33,719 nt of DNA from an uncultured Porphyromonadaceae bacterium. Its GTDB lineage: Bacteria > Bacteroidota > Bacteroidia > Bacteroidales > Muribaculaceae. Under the pieces are notes generated by a model, which was not told where the DNA came from, searched no databases, and saw only the letters and a list, made by a program, of their open reading frames with translations. The position numbers were made by a program, and so were the translations under genes. The stretch lies in assembly GCA_947175225.1 (NCBI GenBank), contig CAMWLX010000003.1, positions 1 through 33,719 of the forward strand, in the 5' to 3' direction. Of the stretch, positions 24,543 to 33,508 are shown one piece after another (position 1 is the first letter of the stretch; every line of letters begins with the position of its first letter).

Positions 24543-27419
24543 ATGAAAATATCTTATATTTTCGGATTTCTGATTGCTGCAGCAATCCTTGGATCATGCG
24601 GATCTCAGCACTACAAAAAAGATTCTGGCGGTGTGATCGTCAACGTAAGCAACCCAAACGAAACCGACGTCCACAAGGTGCGTCTTCAAGTTTATGGCGA
24701 CAAGATCATTCGCGTTTCAGCTACTCCCGACAGCAAATTCGCGCCCGATGCAAGCCTTTCCGTCCTTGACCGTCCAAAAGATGTCAAATATGATATCGAA
24801 GAGACCGACTCCACAGTGTCTGTGGTGACTTCTGCCATTAAGGCGACGGTGTCGTTGACTTCGGGAGATGTGAAATTCTATGATAAGGAGTGTAAACTGA
24901 TCCTTGCTGAAGCCGACGGAGGAAGGGAGTTCTCTCCTATAGAAGTGGAAGGCACAAAAGGATATACCGTGCGCCAGACTTTTGAATCCCTTTCCGACGA
25001 TGAAGGCATCTACGGTCTCGGCCAGCACCAAAGCGATGAGTTCAACTACAAAGGGAAAAACGAAGAGCTTTATCAATACAACACCAAAGTATCTGTGCCA
25101 TTCATTGTCTCAACAGACAACTACGGCATTCTTTGGGATAGCTACTCGCTCTGCCGATGGGGTAATCCTGATGGATACAAACAACTTGGAGGTGTCTTCA
25201 AGCTTTTCGACAAGGATGGAAAAGAAGGTGCTTTGACTGGCACTTATGTCCCTGCAGAAGGCGAGACATTGGTGCAACGTGAGGATTCTATCTATTTCGA
25301 ACATCTGATCAGAGGCGATCTCTCCCATGTAGTCAATCTTCCACGCGACTTCAATTTCTATGGAAGCCATGTGACTTACGAAGGAGAAATTGAAGCGTCG
25401 GAAACAGGTGAATACAAGTTTATACTCTACTATTCAGGCTATCAGAAAGTCTTCATCGATGGCAAGGAAGTGGTGGAAGAACGCTGGCGCACTGCCTGGA
25501 ATCCAAATAGCTTTAAATTCTCCGTAAATCTTGAGGCTGGCAAGCGTGTCCCTATCAAGATCGAATGGGAGCCTAACGGAAGCGTGGCTTATTGCAGCCT
25601 ACGAGCCTATAATCCGCGCGACCCGAAGGAACAAATGCAGATGAGCTGGTGGGGTGAGATGCAAGATGGCATTGACTATTACTTCGTATATGGCGACAAC
25701 ATGGATGAAGTGATCTCAGGCTACCGCACACTCACGGGCAAGGCTCCTATCATGCCTAAATGGGCTATGGGCTATTGGCAAAGCCGTGAGAAATATAACA
25801 CTCAGGAAGAAGTGCTCTCTACGTTGGCAGAATTCCGCCGTCGTGGTATTCCAATCGATAATATAGTGATCGACTGGCTGCACTGGAAGGAAGATTCTTG
25901 GGGTAGCCATGAGTTTGACCGTGCCCGTTTCCCGGATCCGAAGGGTATGGTAGATACTATACACGATATGAATGCTCGTGTGATGATATCTGTATGGCCA
26001 AAATTCTATGTGACTACCGACCACTATAAGGAGTTTGACGAGAAGGGTTGGATGTATAAGCTCCCTGTGCAAGACAGTATCCGCGACTGGGTCGGACTCG
26101 GCTATCTCGGCTCATTCTACGACGCTTACGACCCCGAAGCACGCAAGCTTTTCTGGAGCCAGATCAACGATCACTATATGCCACTTGGCATCGATGCCTG
26201 GTGGATGGACGCATCAGAGCCCAATATCCGCGACTGTACTGATATTCAGTATCGTAAAGATCTTATAACTCCTACTGCCCTCGGACCTTCTGCCAAATAT
26301 TTCAATGCTTATGCTCTCGTAAATGCCGACGCTATCTACAATGGGCAACGCGGTGTGGATCCGGATAAGCGAGTATTCCTCTTGACACGTTCCGGTTTTG
26401 CCGGTCTTCAGAGATATTCCACTGCAACTTGGAGCGGCGACATAGCAACACGCTGGGAAGACATGAAGGCTCAGATTTCAGCTGGACTTAACTTTGCAAT
26501 GAGCGGAATTCCTTGGTGGACAATGGACATTGGCGGATTCTGCGTAGAGGATCGCTACGTGAAGGCTCAGAATGAATTCTACCGAACTGGAAAGGAAAAT
26601 CCTGATCTGAAAGAATGGCGTGAGCTAAACACACGTTGGTATCAGTTTGGTGCTTTCGCACCCCTCTTCCGTGCTCACGGTCAGTGGCCATACCGCGAGA
26701 TTTTCAATATAGCCCCTGAAGACCATCCGGCATACAAGTCAGTGGTCTACTATACAAACCTTCGCTATGACTTGATGCCTTATATCTACTCACTTGCCGG
26801 CAAGACTCATTTCGACGACTATACAGTGATGCGTCCGATGGTGATGGAGTTTACTGCTGATGCAGCTACTCGCAATATCGGCGATCAGTATATGTTTGGC
26901 AACGCTTTCCTCGTGGCTCCTGTATATGAATACGGTGCCCGTCAGCGTGAGATTTATTTCCCCACTGGTGCCACTTGGTATAATTTCTATACCGGAATGG
27001 TTGCCTCTAATGGAGGAGAGACTGTGGTGGCGGGAGCTCCTTACGAGCAGCTGCCTCTATATGTCCGCTCTGGTGCTATCGTTCCGTTTGGACCCGAAAT
27101 GCAGTATTCTGATCAGAAACCTGCCGACATAATCAATCTTTATGTCTACACAGGCGACAACGGAGAGTTCACTCTCTACGAGGATGAAAATCTTAACTAC
27201 AATTACGAGAAGGGTGCATACTCAATGATCCCGATGAATTATGACAATGCCACAGGAACTCTGACCATAGGCAACCGCAAGGGTGAATTCCCCGGCATGC
27301 TGAAGGAGCGCACTTTCAATGTCATAAAGGTATCTCCCGAGACTCCGGTAGGTTATTCGCGCGATGCCAAGGGGCAGAGTGTCAAGTATTCCGGTAGCGA
27401 AGTGAAAGTGAAAATCTGA
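24543..27419 (+). CDS. GH31 alpha-xylosidase-like lipoprotein with PA14 insert
   Basis: Lipobox ILGSCG; PA14-like GEIEASETGEYKFILYYSGYQKVFIDGKEV; AWWMDASEPN nucleophile motif; start adjusted from 24531 to 24543. Confidence 0.92.
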   Translation: MKISYIFGFLIAAAILGSCGSQHYKKDSGGVIVNVSNPNETDVHKVRLQVYGDKIIRVSATPDSKFAPDASLSVLDRPKDVKYDIEETDSTVSVVTSAIKATVSLTSGDVKFYDKECKLILAEADGGREFSPIEVEGTKGYTVRQTFESLSDDEGIYGLGQHQSDEFNYKGKNEELYQYNTKVSVPFIVSTDNYGILWDSYSLCRWGNPDGYKQLGGVFKLFDKDGKEGALTGTYVPAEGETLVQREDSIYFEHLIRGDLSHVVNLPRDFNFYGSHVTYEGEIEASETGEYKFILYYSGYQKVFIDGKEVVEERWRTAWNPNSFKFSVNLEAGKRVPIKIEWEPNGSVAYCSLRAYNPRDPKEQMQMSWWGEMQDGIDYYFVYGDNMDEVISGYRTLTGKAPIMPKWAMGYWQSREKYNTQEEVLSTLAEFRRRGIPIDNIVIDWLHWKEDSWGSHEFDRARFPDPKGMVDTIHDMNARVMISVWPKFYVTTDHYKEFDEKGWMYKLPVQDSIRDWVGLGYLGSFYDAYDPEARKLFWSQINDHYMPLGIDAWWMDASEPNIRDCTDIQYRKDLITPTALGPSAKYFNAYALVNADAIYNGQRGVDPDKRVFLLTRSGFAGLQRYSTATWSGDIATRWEDMKAQISAGLNFAMSGIPWWTMDIGGFCVEDRYVKAQNEFYRTGKENPDLKEWRELNTRWYQFGAFAPLFRAHGQWPYREIFNIAPEDHPAYKSVVYYTNLRYDLMPYIYSLAGKTHFDDYTVMRPMVMEFTADAATRNIGDQYMFGNAFLVAPVYEYGARQREIYFPTGATWYNFYTGMVASNGGETVVAGAPYEQLPLYVRSGAIVPFGPEMQYSDQKPADIINLYVYTGDNGEFTLYEDENLNYNYEKGAYSMIPMNYDNATGTLTIGNRKGEFPGMLKERTFNVIKVSPETPVGYSRDAKGQSVKYSGSEVKVKI

Positions 27420-27438
27420 AGCTTAACTCAAACAATAT

Positions 27439-27482
27439 CGAGATTAATCATGATTAAAGATGATTAATCTCGATTAATCTCG
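27439..27482 (+). promoter_or_regulatory. Intercistronic hairpin with duplicated 3' arm before the GH2 start codon
   Basis: CGAGATTAATCAT-gattaaag-ATGATTAATCTCG followed by a second ATTAATCTCG. Confidence 0.7.
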
Positions 27483-27488
27483 ACAAAA

Positions 27489-29990
27489 ATGAAGATTAAG
27501 AGCATATTGACAGGGTTGCTGATTCTCGTTGGGATACAATGCGTTTATGCAGCCCGCGACAATAGGGCAATGTCGTTCGATAAAGGATGGAAGTTCTCGC
27601 TGGAGAATCCGGCAGGAGCTTCCGATCCAAACTACGACGACATGTCGTGGAGAAGCCTTAACCTGCCACACGACTGGGCTATTGAAGGGGAATTCAGTCA
27701 GGATAATCCGTCCGGCACAGGAGGTGGTGCCCTCCCTGGTGGAATTGGATGGTACAGAAAGACATTCTCCTTTACTCCCTCCATGAAAGGGAAAGAAGTC
27801 TATATTGACTTCGATGGTGCCTATATGAATGCCACTGTCTATATCAATGGGCATGAACTTGGCACCCGGCCCTATGGTTATGCCTCTTTCAGCTATGACC
27901 TTACTCCTTGGCTTCGCCCTGGAAAGAACGTGATTGCTGTAAGAGTCGACAACTCGGAGCAGCCAAATTCAAGATGGTATAGCGGATGTGGCATCTATCG
28001 CCACGTTTGGCTTCGGATTCTTAATCCGGTGCATGTGAAGAAATGGGGTACTTTCGTAAGGCAAGACAAGGTGACAAGAAATTCAGCAAATCTTTCTGTA
28101 ATCACTGACATAGAAAATAATGGAAAGAAAAAAGTAAATGCCATTCTTGAGACCATCATCTATTCTCCGGAAAATGAGATCGTATCTTCATCTTCTATCC
28201 CTCTGCAGCTCCAACCGGGTGTGATAAATAGAGTGACTGACAAAACTACTGTGGCAGATCCCCAATTGTGGTCGGTAGAATCGCCTTCCCTCTACACTGT
28301 CGTCAACGAAATAAAAGTGAAAGATCAGGTAATCGACAGATTTGAGACAAAGACCGGCTTCCGATTTATGGAATTCGACGCGGAGAAAGGGTTTTCTCTC
28401 AATGGCGAACGCATGAAGATCAACGGCGTATGCCTTCACCACGATGCCGGAACACTTGGCGCAGTTGTCAACAAAGCCGCAATCGAACGCCAACTTAAGA
28501 TTATGAAGGAGATGGGGGCTAATGCTATCCGCTCATCGCACAATCCTCCTGCGCCGGAACTCCTTGAACTTTGCGACTCAATGGGATTTATGGTGATGGA
28601 TGAGACTTTTGATATGTGGCGTAAGAAGAAGACTTCTCACGACTATTCCCGCTATTTCCCGGAATGGCATGAAAGGGATCTGACCGACCTTGTAGTACGC
28701 GACCGTAACCACCCCAGCATTATAATGTGGAGCATCGGCAATGAAGTTCTTGAGCAGTGGAGCGATGCAAGTGCTGATACTCTATCTCTTGAGGAAGCCA
28801 ATCTAATACTCAATTTTGGACATAGCGACGAAATGCTGGCTAAGGATGGAGAGCCACTGAGTGTAAATTCACTCCTGGCAATAAAGCTTGCGGATATGAC
28901 CCGCGAACTTGACTCGACTCGTCCGGTGACAGCAGGTTGCAACGAGCCGAATCCGGGCAACCACCTGTTCCGCTCCGGAGCTCTCGACATTATCGGCTTT
29001 AATTACCATGACGACTGGTTTAAGGATGTGCCCAAGAATTTCCCTGGAAAGCCTTTCATCGTGACTGAAAGTGTATCTGCACTGCAGACTCGAGGATATT
29101 ATCTGATGCCCTCTGACAGCATCCGTCTTTGGCCGGAACGCTGGGATAAGCCTTTCTACGATGAGTCGTTCTCATGCTCTGCCTATGATAATTGCCACGC
29201 TCCATGGGGCAATACCCACGAAGGCACTATGCGCCATGTAGAAGACAATGATTTCATCATGGGTCAGTTTGTATGGACCGGTTTTGACTATATAGGCGAG
29301 CCTACTCCTTATGGATGGCCTGCGAGAAGCTCTTATTTCGGACTTGTTGACCTTGCAGGAAATCCGAAAGATTCTTACTATATGTATCAGAGCCGCTGGC
29401 GTCCTGATATTGATGTTCTTCATCTTTTCCCTCATTGGAATTGGAAAGAGGGAGAGGATGTGGATATATGGGCATATTACAACAATGCTGATGAAGTGGA
29501 GCTTTTCCTCAATGGGGAATCTCTCGGCACAAAGACTCCGGAAGGAGATGCCTACCATGTTATGTGGCGAGTTCCCTTCAGTCCCGGCACTTTGGAGGCA
29601 GTAAGCCGTAAGGCTGGAAAGGATGTGAAGCGAACTTCTATATCAACGGCTTCTGAACCGTATGCACTTCGCCTTTTACCGGATCGCACTGCAATCAATG
29701 CCGATGGTACGGATCTCAGTTATGTGGCAGTGGAAGTAGTCGACAAGGATGGCAATCTGTGTCCATGGGCAGAAAATGAGATTTTCTTCTCGGTTGAGGG
29801 AAGCGGATTTAACGCCGGCACTGACAATGGCTCCCCAATTTCTTTGGAACCCTTCAAATCCGACCGTAAGAAGGCATTCTACGGCCGAGCTTTGGTAATA
29901 GTTCAGAATAACGGAGAGGATGGCCAAATCAAAGTTAAAGCCGCCTCCCCGGGCCTAAAGGAATCTACCATATCCATCAACTCAAAATAG
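27489..29990 (+). CDS. GH2 beta-galactosidase-like secreted enzyme
   Basis: 833 aa; LPHDWAIEGEF, GGIGWYRKTF, NGVCLHHDAGTLGA, RSSHNPPAPELLELCDSMGFMVMDETFDMW, SIGNEV. Confidence 0.93.
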   Translation: MKIKSILTGLLILVGIQCVYAARDNRAMSFDKGWKFSLENPAGASDPNYDDMSWRSLNLPHDWAIEGEFSQDNPSGTGGGALPGGIGWYRKTFSFTPSMKGKEVYIDFDGAYMNATVYINGHELGTRPYGYASFSYDLTPWLRPGKNVIAVRVDNSEQPNSRWYSGCGIYRHVWLRILNPVHVKKWGTFVRQDKVTRNSANLSVITDIENNGKKKVNAILETIIYSPENEIVSSSSIPLQLQPGVINRVTDKTTVADPQLWSVESPSLYTVVNEIKVKDQVIDRFETKTGFRFMEFDAEKGFSLNGERMKINGVCLHHDAGTLGAVVNKAAIERQLKIMKEMGANAIRSSHNPPAPELLELCDSMGFMVMDETFDMWRKKKTSHDYSRYFPEWHERDLTDLVVRDRNHPSIIMWSIGNEVLEQWSDASADTLSLEEANLILNFGHSDEMLAKDGEPLSVNSLLAIKLADMTRELDSTRPVTAGCNEPNPGNHLFRSGALDIIGFNYHDDWFKDVPKNFPGKPFIVTESVSALQTRGYYLMPSDSIRLWPERWDKPFYDESFSCSAYDNCHAPWGNTHEGTMRHVEDNDFIMGQFVWTGFDYIGEPTPYGWPARSSYFGLVDLAGNPKDSYYMYQSRWRPDIDVLHLFPHWNWKEGEDVDIWAYYNNADEVELFLNGESLGTKTPEGDAYHVMWRVPFSPGTLEAVSRKAGKDVKRTSISTASEPYALRLLPDRTAINADGTDLSYVAVEVVDKDGNLCPWAENEIFFSVEGSGFNAGTDNGSPISLEPFKSDRKKAFYGRALVIVQNNGEDGQIKVKAASPGLKESTISINSK

Positions 29991-30009
29991 TTTTTCTTGG
30001 CGACTTACA

Positions 30010-30037
30010 AAAAAGAGGATCAATTGATCCTCTTTTT
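30010..30037. terminator. Perfect palindromic bidirectional terminator
   Basis: AAAAAGAGGATCAATTGATCCTCTTTTT between convergent genes, overlapping the stop of the minus CDS. Confidence 0.85.
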
Positions 30038-30737
30038 ATTTACTCATCACTGCTGAAACTTGATCAGCAATCTGCTTCATGCCGTGAATGTTCGGATGTC
30101 CCGCAGTCTTGTCAATATCCTGCAGTTGGATGTAGGGGACTCCGTAATGGTCGCAAGCTTCCACTATTGAAGTAGTTATCTCAGGTTTCAGACCGTCATT
30201 GATGATATACAGCAACTCAGTATTCGGATAGCGGTCTACTATGTGCGAAAGCATGTAAGTGAGAGCCGGACGGAAAGTCTTCAACTGTTCCGTAGTCCAG
30301 TCGCTCCATACGAATTCTCCTATAGGCGAATTTGCCCATGAGTCATTGGTGGCTCCGAAGATAAGTAAGATATCAGGAGATCCAAGATTGTCCATACGGG
30401 TGATAAAAGCCCTGTCTGTGTAATCTTCCTTGCGGTAACCTGTAGTGCAGACAGTAGACCCGGAGTATGAATTGTTCTGCTCCAACTTATATCCACCATC
30501 CTTGATAAGCTGATGCCACCAAGTCTGTTTCACATCTGTCACGTCAGTACGCTTCGGATCCGGATGAACGAAATACCACATTTCATTGCTCTTTGGCTCA
30601 ATGTAGTTCTCAAAAGTAGAATATGAGTCGCCAAGGATAGAAACACTTTTCTTTGACTGAGCCGACACGAAAGAGCCGGCAGAAATGACGATGGCTGCTG
30701 CAATGGCGCCAATCTTTCTGATGAAGGTCTTATTCAT
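30036..30737 (-). CDS. Secreted SGNH/GDSL-type hydrolase
   Basis: SVSILGDSYSTFE block I, LLIFGATNDSW block III, HPNIHGMKQIAD block V; start moved from 30815 because the promoter overlaps the longer ORF. Confidence 0.83.
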   Translation of the reverse strand: MNKTFIRKIGAIAAAIVISAGSFVSAQSKKSVSILGDSYSTFENYIEPKSNEMWYFVHPDPKRTDVTDVKQTWWHQLIKDGGYKLEQNNSYSGSTVCTTGYRKEDYTDRAFITRMDNLGSPDILLIFGATNDSWANSPIGEFVWSDWTTEQLKTFRPALTYMLSHIVDRYPNTELLYIINDGLKPEITTSIVEACDHYGVPYIQLQDIDKTAGHPNIHGMKQIADQVSAVMSK

Positions 30738-30757
30738 AGTTATATCTGATTTTAATG

Positions 30758-30789
30758 CAAATTTAGCAATTTTTATCTTAGCAACCAAA
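30758..30789 (-). promoter_or_regulatory. Bacteroides-type promoter of the SGNH hydrolase gene
   Basis: Minus strand TTTG (30786-30789), N20, TAAATTTG (30758-30765). Confidence 0.8.
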
Positions 30790-30823
30790 TAAACTATGCA
30801 CGACCATCTCCACAATATTATTT

Positions 30824-31777
30824 TTACAGGTGCGGATCAATATCGTTTATGTCAACAAGACGATGCAATATTGCAAAGACTGTCAGTCCGGCCGCCGAAT
30901 GGATGTTGAGTTTGGCAGATATATTTCGTCGATAGGTAGTGACTGTGTTAATGGAAATGAAAAGTTTGTCAGCAATCTCCTTATTCTGCATTCCTCGGGC
31001 TACACATCGGAGTATATCCTTCTCCCTCTCTGTCATACAATCGAGAAGAGAATCATGATTGTCATCCTTGTCTTCTTCAGGAACGGCATCACGCTCCTTG
31101 AGCTTAAGCGACCTTTCCAAACGAGATACAGCTGGCAAGAACATACGGTCTTCTATCTCGCAATGAGAGCAAAGGTCAGAGTTACAGTCTATAATATCAT
31201 TAAGCGCTGAGACAAGCAACAGATTATTCATGACATGATAATGGCGTATGAATATATCCTTTAACTCATCAAGTTTCTCGGTCATACTCGTATGCCCTAC
31301 GGAATAGTCGGCTATACGGAACTCCCCGGCATCTTCCCCCCGGAGAAGACAATCTACGTAACTGAATATACTGTCGTTCTCATGCTCCATATGGCGGCGT
31401 ACCTCAGTGCAGTAATCATCAAAGAATTTAAGCAACTGAAGCAGAACGTCATCAATTGGAAGGGCACTGACGGCGAGAAGAAGCTTGCGGCGTATGGAAG
31501 GCAAAAGGAATTCTAAGAAATAAGAATGAGCACTTCTAAGATAACTCATTAGAGAAGTCAACGACACGTCGATCGTATAAAGACGATTGTCGATAAGGTT
31601 ACACACTGCAAGAAAGGTACGCTCATCAACTCCATCTTCGGCACAGACCTCTTTCACCGTCTTATCACCGAATCCGAGTGATATTCCGAATCTGGCAGCG
31701 ACCATCATCAGGTCGCTATTCTCTTCTATTAGGTCGCGTAGCCTGTCCGAACCTGTATATGACTTGAATTTATCCAT
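30824..31777 (-). CDS. LuxR-type HTH regulator with N-terminal ScdA_N/hemerythrin-like (RIC-like) domain
   Basis: 317 aa; FGISLGFGDKTVKEVCAEDGVD (ScdA_N-like), SAHSYFLE, HMEHENDSIFSYVD, GHTSMTEKL, HCEIEDRMFLPAV; C-terminal LTEREKDILRCVARGMQNKEIADKLFISINTVTTYRRNISAKLNI. Confidence 0.82.
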   Translation of the reverse strand: MDKFKSYTGSDRLRDLIEENSDLMMVAARFGISLGFGDKTVKEVCAEDGVDERTFLAVCNLIDNRLYTIDVSLTSLMSYLRSAHSYFLEFLLPSIRRKLLLAVSALPIDDVLLQLLKFFDDYCTEVRRHMEHENDSIFSYVDCLLRGEDAGEFRIADYSVGHTSMTEKLDELKDIFIRHYHVMNNLLLVSALNDIIDCNSDLCSHCEIEDRMFLPAVSRLERSLKLKERDAVPEEDKDDNHDSLLDCMTEREKDILRCVARGMQNKEIADKLFISINTVTTYRRNISAKLNIHSAAGLTVFAILHRLVDINDIDPHL

Positions 31778-31796
31778 TAATATAACTTTTACAGTG

Positions 31797-31804
31797 CAAA
31801 AGTA
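31797..31804 (-). promoter_or_regulatory. -7 element of the hemerythrin-LuxR gene
   Basis: Minus strand TACTTTTG about 20 nt upstream of the start; no clear -33. Confidence 0.5.
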
Positions 31805-31901
31805 CGAAAAATTTTTTTACCTTACTATACTCATTTTTGAGTATTTTAGAGTTGGGTATCCTATTTTGATCTTTTTTTATAATAAAAAATCAGCACCAAA
31901 A

Positions 31902-31932
31902 TTGCAAGATTCAGATAAAAATATTACTTTTG
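31902..31932 (+). promoter_or_regulatory. Bacteroides-type promoter of the 31961 gene
   Basis: TTG (31902-31904), N20, TACTTTTG (31925-31932). Confidence 0.75.
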
Positions 31933-31960
31933 CGCATGAAATAACAAATCTAATATCAAT

Positions 31961-33304
31961 ATGAATGTAAAAAAATACGCAATCATTGCAATTATTATGA
32001 TGCTTGCAGGCTCAATGTATACTGCTACGTATGCCTCGTCGACATATCCAGATAATGTAACAGCTATCTATCCGCAGCCTGACAGTAGGGTAGACCTCGC
32101 CCCATCAGCATTTCCAATGGGGCTTCAGCAGATATCAATATTGTTTACTGAGAATGTAAGCGTCAATCCAAATTGTAAGGGAGAAGCACATCTCTACTTA
32201 GATGGAGAAGAAACGCCGATTCAGACAGTTGGGGTTTCAGGAGCATCTGTTGACTTTGAGCAGCAAAAGATGGGATGTGTATTATTTCCATATTCATGCA
32301 AGTCTAATGGCAATTATCGCGTGACTATTCCTGATGGTTTCTGGGTTCTTGAAGGAAAGACCGGGGGATATAGCCAAGCCTTTGAGTTGTATTACAGTAT
32401 ATATAATCCGCAAAGGATCACTCCTGCGCCAACAGTAATGAAAGAACTTTCAGAGTTTCGGCTTGAATTTCCGGACTATGACGATGTTAAATTGTTAAAT
32501 CCCAATAATATTGAATTGTTCAAGCTTTCGTCTGACTACAATTATCCCTTATCGGTCAGTGTAGGAAAGAACGAGGATGGAACGCCTGCAAACTATATCC
32601 AGATAAATCTCATTACTCCGATAACTCAACCCGGAGAATATTGCCTCTATGTGAAGAAAGAAGCTGCTGAAGCAATTTATTATGGAGGGTCGCACGAAAA
32701 GCCGGAGCCTGCCGTAATAAGAAAGACGCAAAACATAGAAGCCTTGTACAAATATACTGTATCACAAATCGACGCACCCGCCATCTCACCCGCGGAGGGA
32801 ATCCTTGAAGGCTTCAGCACATTTGAACTTACAGTGCCCCAAGGTGCGGATTTTTGGTTTGCCAACGATAAGGCTGTCAGCATGATCTACAAAGTGAACG
32901 ACGACGGCACACTCTCTCCGGATGCATCCTATCGCGTGAAGGGTCAACGCATTGAAGATACCGACAAAATACTTCTGAATATCATTGAAAATGGTGAAAT
33001 TGTAGAAAACGTCACTCCGGCAGCCGGCAAGTATGCACTCCAGCTTGCTTATGGACTCTTCTCCGGCTCATGGAATGGGGAATTTATCAATAGCGCACCG
33101 TTTATATATTACTACTATGTCGTTGGAGACCCAAGCAGCATAAAGCTTCCTTCCGATGCAGACAAAGCAAAGAGTGTCAAAGGCATATACTCCATCGACG
33201 GAAAAATGATCTCCGAAAAATCAGGAACTATTCAAATCAATACCCTTCCTGAAGGCATCTACATAATCGACGGAAAAAAGACATTCGTCGGAGGTCGTAA
33301 ATAG
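31961..33304 (+). CDS. Secreted protein, Ig-like repeats, C-terminal sorting-like tail
   Basis: 447 aa; signal peptide; C-terminal GIYSIDGKMISE...LPEGIYIIDGKKTFVGGRK typical of Bacteroidetes C-terminal sorting/anchoring-like domains. Confidence 0.6.
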   Translation: MNVKKYAIIAIIMMLAGSMYTATYASSTYPDNVTAIYPQPDSRVDLAPSAFPMGLQQISILFTENVSVNPNCKGEAHLYLDGEETPIQTVGVSGASVDFEQQKMGCVLFPYSCKSNGNYRVTIPDGFWVLEGKTGGYSQAFELYYSIYNPQRITPAPTVMKELSEFRLEFPDYDDVKLLNPNNIELFKLSSDYNYPLSVSVGKNEDGTPANYIQINLITPITQPGEYCLYVKKEAAEAIYYGGSHEKPEPAVIRKTQNIEALYKYTVSQIDAPAISPAEGILEGFSTFELTVPQGADFWFANDKAVSMIYKVNDDGTLSPDASYRVKGQRIEDTDKILLNIIENGEIVENVTPAAGKYALQLAYGLFSGSWNGEFINSAPFIYYYYVVGDPSSIKLPSDADKAKSVKGIYSIDGKMISEKSGTIQINTLPEGIYIIDGKKTFVGGRK

Positions 33305-33320
33305 ACTACTTCAATATCAT

Positions 33321-33359
33321 AAATAGCCGATTGGTAATTGCCAACCGGCTATTTTTTTT
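33321..33359 (+). terminator. Intrinsic terminator
   Basis: AAATAGCCGaTTGGtaattgCCAAcCGGCTATTTTTTTT. Confidence 0.9.
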
Positions 33360-33382
33360 ACCACAACCATTCCAGCTATCTT

Positions 33383-33506
33383 CCTCTGTGGGCTCCCGGA
33401 ATAGCGAAGCTAAGTTCCTCTGTGGAAGTTACAGAGTCTTTATCTCATATTATCATGGACATCAGAAGATTTTTTAAGATTTCCCTCTGTGTGCCCTCTG
33501 TGTGAG
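33383..33506. repeat. Cluster of CCTCTGTG-type short repeats
   Basis: cctctgtg at 33383, 33417, 33484 and 33495, plus an inverted acagag near 33431. Confidence 0.7.
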
Positions 33507-33508
33507 CT

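Noticed and set aside
30738-30815. N-terminal extension of SGNH hydrolase ORF
   Set aside because: Contains the TTTG-N20-TAAATTTG promoter, and a signal peptide begins at 30737.
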